This document shows positions 56,345-64,000 of a DNA stretch of 64,000 bases, in pieces (position 1 is the stretch's first letter; each line of letters opens with the position of its first letter). Location: contig CALYLW010000130.1 of assembly GCA_944989445.1 (NCBI GenBank), positions 1,953,666 through 2,017,665 of the forward strand. Direction: 5' to 3'. Source of the stretch: Ampullaceana balthica (Eukaryota > Mollusca > Gastropoda > Lymnaeidae). Position numbers and translations under genes: made by a program. The notes under the pieces are model-generated. The model had not been told where the DNA came from. It saw only the letters and a program-made list of their open reading frames with translations, and made no database searches.

Positions 56345-57412
56345 TCAGGTCTGAGGTCTAAGGTCTAAGGTCTGAGGTCTAAGGCCTGAGGTCTAAGGCC
56401 TGAGGTCTAAGGTCTGAAGTCTAAGGTCTGAGGTCTGATGTCTAAGGTCTGATGTTTAAGGTCTGATGTCTAAGGTCTGATGTCTAAGGTCTGAGCTCTA
56501 AGGTCTAAGGTCTGAGGTCTAAGGTCTGAGCTCTAAGGTCTGATGTCTGATGTCTGAGGTCTAAGGCCTGGGGTCTAAGGTCTGAGGTCTAAGGTCTGAG
56601 GTCTAAGGTCTAAGGTCTGAGGTCTGATGTCTAAGGTCTGATGTCTAAGGTCTGAGCTCTAAGGTCTAAGGTCTGAGGTCTAAGGTCTGAGGTCTAAGGT
56701 CTGAGGTCTAAGGTCTGAGGTTTAAGGTCTGATGTCTGAGGTCTAAGGCCTGAGGTCTAAGGTCTGAGGTCTAAGGTCTAAGGTCTGAGGTCTAATGTCT
56801 AAAGTCTGATGTCTAAGGTCTGATGTCTAAGGTCTGAGGTCTAAGGTCTGATGTCTAAGGTCTGACGTCTAAGGTCTGAGCTCTAAGGTCTAAGGTCTGA
56901 GGTCTAAGTTCTGAGGTCTAAGGTCTGAGGTCTAAGGTCTGATGTCTAAGGTCTGAGGTCTGATGTCTAAGGTCTGATGTCTAAGGTCTGAGCTCTAAGG
57001 TCTGAGGTCTAAGGTCTGAGGTCTGAGGTCTAAGGTCTGAGGTCTAAGGTCTGAGGTCTAAGGTCTGAGGTCTGAGGTCTAAGGTCTGAGGTCTAAGGTC
57101 TGAGGTCTAAGGTCTGAGGTCTAAGGTCTGAGGTCTAAGGTCTGAGATCTAAGGTCTGAGGTCTAAGGTCTGAGGTCTAAGGTCTGAGGTCTAAGGTCTG
57201 AGGTCTAAGGTCTGAGGTCTAAGGTCTGAGGTCTAAGGTCTGATGTCTAAGGTCTGATGTCTAAGGTCTGAGCTCTAAGGTCTAAGGTCTGAGCTCTAAG
57301 GTCTAAGGTCTGAGGTCTAAGTTCCGTCTGATGTCTAAGGTCTGATGTCTGAGGTCTAATGTCTAAGATCTAAGGCCTGAGCTCTAAGGTTTAAGGTCTG
57401 GGGTCTACTAAC
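56345..57412. repeat. 7/14-bp minisatellite, about 1.07 kb
   Basis: The basic heptamer is AGGTCTR, usually as AGGTCTGAGGTCTA, with GATGTCT, GAGCTCT and GGCCTGA variants. Blocks of variants recur (for example GATGTCTAAGGTCTGAGCTC at several places), so there is a higher-order pattern. Confidence 0.96.
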
Positions 57413-58595
57413 TGAGCTCTGGACTGTTGTATGGCAGCTGTGAAGAAATGTGTTGGCTGCGATGAATGCCGAGTTGTTGGTGTCGAAGTTGGTTAGAGAT
57501 ATGATATCGTAAGTTAAATAATAAATGGTAGCGCAAGTTAAATAAACGGTATCGTGTTGAGGTATAGCATCCCGGTGTTTAAAATCACCAATGTGTTTAA
57601 GAGCGGCGCTATAAATATGTCCTCTGGAATTTCAGTAATAAATAATACTAGCTAAATGAATCCACGAAAGAAATAAAGTAGTATCGTTCTTCTAATGATT
57701 CAACGCTTTGGCACTATCTTATCATCTGGAAACGAGCTTACATATTTTCGAGAGTTCTCTCTTTTTCTTTAGTCTGAAATGAATTATAAACTTTTGGCAT
57801 GCGCCGCCTGCCGAGATGCTCAACGGAATCAACATCACGTCTGCTGGCAAAGACGAACTCATTTAAATAATCGCACTGCAATGACCTCTCTTGTTAATTG
57901 GAATGTGAGCATATGACATGGTCATCGATGTTTAGCGAGGGCGGTGCTTTGATATGAAGACAAAAAAAATTAGAAATGCTGCGGGAAAACTCGATATAGA
58001 GGCGCTGTATTAAGGTTCCCGCCAAAACAAGTTTTAGAAAAGCTGTAATAAGTGTCGCTAACAAAAGTTTTATAAACGCTGAAAAAAAGTGTCCGCCAAC
58101 ATAAGTTTTAGAAACGCCGAAAAGTGCACAGCGAAACGTGCAAGAAAAAGATCTGCACTTTCTCACTCCTCGGTTAGTCACACATCAAAGCCGCGAGGAA
58201 GACACAAACCAATTTCTTATATTTCTAGCAACGGTTGAGCACCGAATACGCATCGAATACACACCGAATGCGCACAAGCGAACATCCAGAAGCTCAACAT
58301 TCATGCAATAAGTGATCACCCTTAAATGAACCAGACGGTAATATCACTGAACTTGAGCTCCAAACGTGAGACGGGTTGTGCGGTGGTGGTGGGGGGGGGG
58401 TATTGGGTCTTTTATAAGTGCCATATGGTTGTGTTGCTCCACCCCCTCCCCTCGCTTTCCCTAAGATTGTTGACGTTACAACACTACATAGTCTGGCTGC
58501 GGAACTGACATCATGTCTACAGAACACATCAGATTATGTTGAGACATTCGATGACACTTGGTGTTGAAAAGATATAATATATAATATATATATAT
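57413..58595. other. mostly unique DNA with a small degenerate repeat
   Basis: At 57990-58130 four diverged copies of GCCAACATAAGTTTTAGAAA type text, about 33 bp apart, are seen. No supported gene. Confidence 0.45.
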
Positions 58596-59043
58596 CAGGG
58601 CTGAGGAAATTAACGATTAATTTATCGATTAATCGTTGCGAATTTCATCGATTAATTACAGCTTAAAATAATTTTAATCATTAAAAATTCGACTAAAATT
58701 TAAGAAAAAATTTATAATATATTTTTTTCAATTTATTAAAAAATAATTAATTATTAATAATAATGTATATATTTTTAACGTACAAACTTCTCCTGCGTAT
58801 TATTATAATTATTGATTTATGTAGACATGGATTTAATCAAATATAATTTAGTTCAAAATATTATTATTTTTTTAAAAATGTCAATTACCTGTTTTTGTTA
58901 CTTCCCTTGAGATGTTCAGTTTAATGACGACATACATTTTAATTTTTAGCTTTAATCAAAATTAACGATAAATTCATTAATTAATTAATCGTTAATTCGT
59001 CAAAAGTTAACGATTAAATTTATATTAATCGTTACCAGCCTTA
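58596..59043. mobile_element. hAT-like MITE, TAGGGCTG family (448 bp)
   Basis: It begins CAGGGCTGAGGAAATTAACG and ends CGTTACCAGCCTTA. It shares TTTAATGACGACATACATTT with the copy ending at 11316. The target duplication cannot be seen because both flanks are AT microsatellite. Confidence 0.75.
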
Positions 59044-59058
59044 AATAATATATATATA

Positions 59059-59354
59059 TACGAAAGCGCGTACATTAAAATTCGTTGTTGAAAACAAAAT
59101 TTGCAAAACAATTTATTAAAACGTTCAAAAAATAAATAAATAAAATGATTAAATAAGGTATGTGCAGGTGTTTCACCGTATATCATAGCTTCTGGTAGAT
59201 AAGTCGAATCTTGTAGAAGATAGAAAAGTACCATGATGATCTACAATAACAACACCGATATTCAATATCAATGCAGAAATACGTTAATGACCCGCTCAAC
59301 CTTTTCCCTTAGATTTTGTCCAAAAAAGGTCGGCGTGTGAACGAGTATATACGG
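59059..59354. mobile_element. 3' half of a Tc1/mariner-like MITE
   Basis: CGAAAGCGCGTACATTAAAA to CGAGTATATACGG parallels the right half of the element at 47717-48288 with scattered changes and a 24-bp deletion before the terminus. The left terminus is missing. Confidence 0.75.
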
Positions 59355-59394
59355 TTACAATGCTGAAGCTGTCATAAGTCGCAATTTTTTGTTT

Positions 59395-59694
59395 ACATCT
59401 GCAAGTCTATATAAATAAATAAATTATAATCTTATTCTTCGTTCTCAATTTGAGTTTTGCGTGACAATAAATTATAACAATATGCGGGAGAAGTTTGTAC
59501 GTTAAAAAATATATAAATTTTTATTAATTATTAATAATGAATTATCTTTTAATAAATTGAAGAAAACAATATTATAAAATATTTTATTAAGTTTTAATTG
59601 AATTTTTATCAATTAAATTTATTTTAATCGAGATTTAATCAATAAATTTGTTAACGATTAATCGAGAAAGCAATCTTTAATTTCCGTAGCACTA
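59395..59694. mobile_element. TAGGGCTG-family MITE, partial, inverted
   Basis: It ends AATTTCCGTAGCACTA and contains TGCGGGAGAAGTTTGTACGT, the reverse complement of text at 58783-58802 in the neighbouring copy. So two copies lie in opposite orientation about 350 bp apart. Confidence 0.6.
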
Positions 59695-59700
59695 ATATAT

Positions 59701-59912
59701 AAATCGTTATAAATTTTATTCGAGTAAAATTAATTAGATCGATTAAAATTCTATAAAAAGTTAAGAAAATATGTCTATTTTTTTTCTTCCAATTTATTAA
59801 TTATTTTGTAATTTACTTACATAAAAATATAATTAATCGAAATTAATTGATTAATCGATTAATTTCTCACGAACAATCGAACAAAAAGTTTGTTCAATCT
59901 GTACCAGCCCTA
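59701..59912. mobile_element. TAGGGCTG-family MITE, partial
   Basis: It ends TTCAATCTGTACCAGCCCTA and carries AATTGATTAATCGATTAATT upstream. The left end is diverged or missing. Confidence 0.55.
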
Positions 59913-59930
59913 ATATATATATATATATAT

Positions 59931-60380
59931 TAGGGCTGCGGAAATTAACGATTAATTAATTGATTATTCGTTAACATTTTTAAATCAATTTAACCGATTA
60001 CAATTTGATTAAAATTGATGAAAAAATTTTCGAATTATATTTTTAAAAATATATTAATTAATATTAATTATATTATAATTTTGTGTTACTTACATACTTT
60101 TCCCTCGTATTATAATTATTTATTTAGACGTGCATGCGTAAACGAAATGTTTTAATTCCTTATTTCTTGCATAGCAGAATGAATTTGCTGTGTTACGTCA
60201 CAAAATTTGGGAACCATGGAATTACTGCGACCTAACCGATTTCGCGAAATAATGAATCGTGATTTAACGGGATCTATATATGCGTTATTATTATACAAAA
60301 TATAATTAATCGAAGTTAATCACTTAATCGAAACTTTTTTAAAGATTAATCGAACAAAAAATTAATCAGCACCAGCCCTA
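59931..60380. mobile_element. TAGGGCTG-family MITE, complete copy (450 bp)
   Basis: It starts TAGGGCTGCGGAAATTAACG and ends CAGCACCAGCCCTA. The flanks are ATATATAT and ATATAAAT (7 of 8 identical, but in AT-rich context). Separated from the preceding partial copy by 18 bp of AT repeat. Confidence 0.78.
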
Positions 60381-60536
60381 ATATAAATAAATTTAAAAAT
60401 AAATAGTTAACTTGGTACCGTACGAAGGCATGTGTGCCCGAAAAACATTTTGATTTTGTGTGTATGTGTGTGTGTAAGTGTAAGCGTGTTTGTGTGCAGG
60501 TGCAAGAGTGCACTAATCTTGTTTTCTTATTTGCAG

Positions 60537-60700
60537 AGTTTTTCCATGTCGGCGTGTCGGATGGGTTAGGCCATGTATTGCCAGTAATTCGCTTGCACCC
60601 CATTAACGCTATTACAGATATGCGTGGAGCGTGGAGTGTCTTCAAGAAATATGTTTACTTGGCCCTCAAGACATGCGAATTATCCTATCGCCCCGCGTGA
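60537..60700 (+). CDS. possible terminal exon (product unknown)
   Basis: A strong acceptor-like signal, CTAATCTTGTTTTCTTATTTGCAG, written here only by its parts (CTAAT branch-like site at about 60514, pyrimidine tract, TTTGCAG ending at 60536), precedes a 53-codon frame to TGA at 60698. The peptide reads FFHVGVSDGLGHVLPVIRL then HPINAITDMRGAWSVFKKYV and has ordinary protein composition. I recognise no family. No upstream exon was found, and the minus strand is open over part of the same stretch. Confidence 0.22.
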
Positions 60701-60990
60701 AACAAAGGGATGTCACTCCTTAACAACAAAAACAGAGGTGTATCTTCCCTGCGTTTTGCTTGTCTCCCCTTACCCTGGCGCTGTCAACATGGCGGAGTAT
60801 CACGTGTCTGGTACGGTCAGTATTAACCCAACAGCACGCGCCGTCTCGTGATCTGACATACATCCGCCAGCCGAGCGGAGAAACAGGACCCAGTAGGAGC
60901 CATGTTCAAATGCATGGGGCGTGGCTTTAATTGGAGTTAGAGGCACCCGGGCCCTGGCGAACATTTGCTCACTCGTTCCACTCTCTAATC
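60701..60990. other. unique DNA, no gene seen
   Basis: Moderately GC-rich, with ACATGGCGGAGTATCACG at 60789. No supported frame. Confidence 0.45.
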
Positions 60991-60994
60991 TAGC

Positions 60995-61175
60995 CAATGT
61001 TCCCTTTAGACTGTGCGACCGCACATATATCTTTCCGACGCCGCGCAGCTGTTAATAATTACCGCGCAGGAGTTTTTGTAAAACATTGCACAAAAACGGA
61101 TGCTGTGCAACTATGCACAAAGGTTTTTTTAAAAAAAATTTTTTTACTCTGCACACGGACCTTAAGGGAACATTG
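60995..61175. mobile_element. hAT-like MITE, CAATGTTCCC family, second copy
   Basis: The left end is CAATGTTCCCTTTAGACTG and the right end is TTAAGGGAACATTG, with 10 bp exactly inverted. It shares ACCGCGCAGGAGTTTTTGTA and TGTGCAACTATGCACAAAGG-like text with 24293-24486. No clear 8-bp duplication. Confidence 0.75.
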
Positions 61176-61730
61176 CCCCTAACCTTTCAAATTCTAAAAT
61201 TCGCCCTCCTATTTAAAAAAAATATAGATAACAAAATGCAACAGAGGACAAACCTAACAGGCCCCGGCACCGCCCTCATTGAAACCTGACCTGCTTTTGA
61301 CCTAAGCCAATGACCTGTCGATGACCTGCCAATGACCTTATATTCAGACACACGCTCTAACTGTTCAGTCCATTCCTGCATGTCCCCAGTAGGTAAGCAC
61401 CGCTCTACAGGTGATCATTGTTCCAGGTGATCGATCCCCAATGATAGATAATTATCGTTTGGGCGCAGTCAGCCAATCTAAAGACTTGATCAAAAATCAA
61501 AGTCTAGTATTCCCACAATTGTATAGAATTCACACCTTTAAATATATCGATACAGTGAGAGAACAAGATAATTTAAAAATTTTATCGATTATATAAAAAA
61601 TATTAGCTAACAAAAATTCAGTGATTCTAAAATAAATTATGAATTTATAAAATGAACAAAAAAACTTTTTTAAAAGAATGAGGCCCAGCTGCAGTGAGGA
61701 ATGTAGAATCTCGCATGAAAAAGCAGAAAA
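61176..61730. other. unique DNA, no gene seen
   Basis: CAATGACCTGTCGATGACCT-like short repeats at 61306-61335; otherwise nothing. Confidence 0.45.
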
Positions 61731-61732
61731 TA

Positions 61733-61900
61733 TTTTTTTAGTCACAAACTAAGTAGTCACACAGGGGGACTCATATCTCTAAGTTTTATTGATATTTATT
61801 GTGATCGATTGTATGATTTAATGTGAGATATAAAATTTGATCAATTAACACAAAAGTTCTGAGTCCCCCTGTGTGACTACTTAGTTTGTGACTAAAAAAT
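61733..61900. mobile_element. MITE with 41-bp near-perfect inverted termini and TA duplication
   Basis: Positions 61733-61773 and 61860-61900 are reverse complements over 41 bp with one mismatch at the outermost base; the arms include TAGTCACAAACTAAGTAGTC and ACACAGGGGGACTCA. TA lies on both sides (61731-61732 and 61901-61902). The 168-bp size, TA target and lack of coding capacity fit a Tc1/mariner-type MITE. Family A starts 10 bp to the right. Confidence 0.9.
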
Positions 61901-61908
61901 TATTGTCA

Positions 61909-62335
61909 ACAACCCCGTAAAAACAAAGTTTTTGACTACAAATCCCTTATATATGAGACATAACTAAAAAGTATTTATCATGCTGAATACGCGACATACA
62001 TTTACAGACTGAGATTGCCTTAAATACCCTTTGTTATTAAACGGAAAAAAGTTTTGGTCACGGATGGTTGAAATTAACTCAGCGTGACGCGTAAAATGTC
62101 AACAAAAGCTTGGCGCTACATATAGAGATAAACTAAAAATGCATTTATTTAATTACGGTACATTCGATCGATCTGAAAATTTAATAGCCTTATCCTCCCC
62201 ACAAGCCAAACCTACTGTGAAAATGTCAGCTCTCTAGCAAGTCAGAAAACGTGTTTACGAGCGTTTTGAAAAAGTTGACGACAGAACCAGAAGCGTTGAA
62301 TCCGGAATCCTTCACGAGTTAATAGGAAAGGGACC
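61909..62335 (+). mobile_element. family A repeat, diverged copy
   Basis: It has ACCCCGTAAAAACAAAGTTT, TATGAGACATAACTAAAAAG, GGTACATTCGATCGATCTGA and a terminal CACGAGTTAATAGG. The part after 62200 differs from the other copies. Confidence 0.7.
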
Positions 62336-63480
62336 TCAAAAATATTTGATGCGAACTTTTACAGCGGCGTTTTAAAATAAAACTTTCGGTATTCTGTGAG
62401 GTATACTTTTATTAAAGTCAATTAATGAATATTTGCAATTTTATTGAAGTTAATAACTACAAATTAACATTTTTCTGGAAGTTAATAATCGCACATAGCT
62501 TGATTAAGAGGTAAATTACATATACATCGGGAGTTAAGAGACAATATAAGGAAAGATTTTAAATCTTGTATTATGTTTTGTCTCACCTGTCTCATTCACT
62601 CTCACTCTAATACACTCCCGGTGTCTTACACGCCCGCTCTCATACACTCCCACTCTCATAAACTACAGGTCTCATATATACATTCCCGGTAATTCTTAAC
62701 TGCCTCGCGGCGTCAGCCAGACATCTGCGTGGCCGCGCAGCTTAAAAGGAACATTGCCGCACAGCAAATTTTGATTAGGAGAATATATAATCTATGTGTG
62801 GGATGTACCATTTATCCAATGTATACTGATTGATTTTTTATTTTATTTTACAAATGGACCAACGAACCTTAGAGGGCACATACAAATAACATGACAACAA
62901 CAAACATTTACCAAAACAACATGCTTGACGCCCGTCAGAAACACGCTTAATTGATAAAGAGCGCCCCCCCTCCCACTCGCCAGCGCCCTCCATCAGCCCA
63001 AGTTTGTTCGAAAGGTACTTCAAACTCAAGAGCCGTTAACGGTTTTAGCCCTCGAGTGTCGCCTGCGGCTCTAGCTGATTCTGCAGACTTTCGTTTGTTT
63101 TGTCTTTTCCCTCATGACGACGGTTGCATTGCGCCTCTGTTCTCGGGTAATTGTTGAAAACTTGGAGTCCCACTCCAAAAGTCTGGGGTTTCTGAGTGGG
63201 TCTCATACTTAAATGTTCGTGGCTCATTAAACAGATCTTTAGGTAAGAGGGCAATGCGTCGTTTCGGTTGATAAAATGTCAAAGAAACCGTACGTCAATC
63301 GGTTTGCAAAATAATCGTTTCTAGGCTATTTACCTTTATTGTAGAAATGAACACCCGTATCGTGACGTCAAACCTCATTGCTATACCTGTAGTTACGAAT
63401 AGATAACAGAGGCAATCGTCTGGTGTCACCGTTATTCTTTTTAATACAAAGTTCCGCGTCACAGCTTACTATTAATATAA
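62336..63480. other. mostly unique DNA with a MITE fragment
   Basis: At 62704-62756 the reverse complement of a CAATGTTCCC-family left end is seen (CTTAAAAGGAACATTG), followed by CCGCACAGCAAATTTTG in the opposite orientation. CTCATACACTCCC phrases repeat loosely at 62600-62680. No gene supported. Confidence 0.45.
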
Positions 63481-63484
63481 GGCG

Positions 63485-64000
63485 TACTTGTCTCATACAT
63501 GTCCTATTCACCTGGTGTAATTGTCTCATACCTGTCCTATACACCTGGTATAATTATCTCATACCTGTCCTATACACCTGGTGTACCTGTCTCGTACCTG
63601 TCCTTTATACCTGGCATAATTGTCTCATACCTGTCCTATACACCTGGTGAACCTGTCTCATACATGTCCTATATATACACCTGGTGTACCTGTCTCATGC
63701 CTGTACTACATATACGCTTGGTGTATATGTCTCATACCTGTCCTATACACCTGGCATAATTGTCTCATACCTGTCCTATACACCTGGTGTACCTGTCTCG
63801 TACCTGTCCAATATATACACCTGGCGTACCTATCTCATACCTGTCCTATACACCTGGTGTACCTGTCTCGTACCTGTCCAATATATACACCTGGCGTACC
63901 TATCTCATACCTGTCCTATACACCTGGTGTACCTATCTCATACCTGTCCAATATATACACCTGGCGTACCTATCTCATACCTGTCCAATATATACACCTG
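63485..64000. repeat. 33/37-bp minisatellite running off the window
   Basis: The unit contains CATACCTGTCCTATACACCT followed by GGTGTACCTGTCT. Longer units have CCAATATATACACCTGGCG. From 63780 long and short units alternate, giving a 70-bp higher-order period. The array continues past the last base. Confidence 0.95.

Noticed and set aside
61381..61400. Splice-donor-like GTAGGTAAGC
   Set aside because: There is no associated open frame of convincing composition on that strand.
51123..61900. Relationship between the 55-bp satellite and the MITE at 61733 through the shared decamer TAGTCACACA
   Set aside because: Only ten bases are shared and the arms differ; chance is sufficient.

Overview
This looks like a gene-poor stretch of a eukaryotic, invertebrate animal genome. 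The sequence is AT-rich. It has no operon-like packing and no bacterial or phage genes. It is full of hAT and Tc1/mariner-type elements, broken LINE reverse transcriptases and dozens of unrelated minisatellites. A mollusc or another lophotrochozoan would fit this repeat style, but that is an inference; no host gene here fixes the species. I found no rRNA, convincing tRNA, CRISPR array or complete host gene.

Layout. 0-7 kb: GT and AT microsatellites, then about a dozen minisatellites (periods 18-43 bp), a CpG-rich block (4.75-5.13 kb) and a small inverted-repeat element (5.27-5.50 kb). 7-15 kb: mostly unique AT-rich DNA, a 377-bp hAT-like MITE with a perfect 8-bp target duplication (8.88 kb), a long AT microsatellite (11.3 kb), and three head-to-tail copies of an unclassified repeat, called family A here (12.7-14.0 kb). 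15.0-16.7 kb: a decayed LINE with RT and a C-terminal zinc knuckle. 18.8-21.1 kb: four minisatellites, one interrupted by a 2.5-kb hAT transposon whose transposase carries only three lesions (21.1-23.6 kb). 23.8-25.1 kb: a three-level nest of transposons. 26.0-27.8 kb: a second, more decayed hAT with perfect termini. 27.9-33.0 kb: minisatellites and a probable nested hAT remnant. 33.5-34.0 kb: the 3' end of a second LINE with an RNase H tail. 35.8-36.5 kb: the best candidate for a real host exon, on the minus strand, with a consensus splice donor, a duplicated donor copy and a hAT MITE between the two. 36.8-50.1 kb: large arrays with periods 23, 21, 59, 24, 15 (3.5 kb), 65, 27, 24, 35 and 27 bp, interspersed with MITEs. 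51.1-55.4 kb: a 4.3-kb, roughly 78-copy 55-bp satellite built of alternating inverted arms. 56.3-57.4 kb: a 7/14-bp array. 58.6-60.4 kb: a cluster of hAT-like MITEs in AT microsatellites. 61.7 kb: a young-looking MITE with 41-bp inverted termini. 63.5 kb to the end: a 33-bp array that runs off the window.

How it fits together. Adding the spans, tandem arrays occupy roughly 30 % of the window and recognisable mobile elements perhaps another 20 % (estimates by eye). Long open frames inside arrays whose period is a multiple of three are consequences of the repeat and are not called as genes. The most useful leads are the inverted-arm satellite, the nearly intact hAT transposase, the nested insertions, the tandem family A units and the minus-strand exon with its duplicated donor. 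I did not find a convincing new multi-gene biological system.
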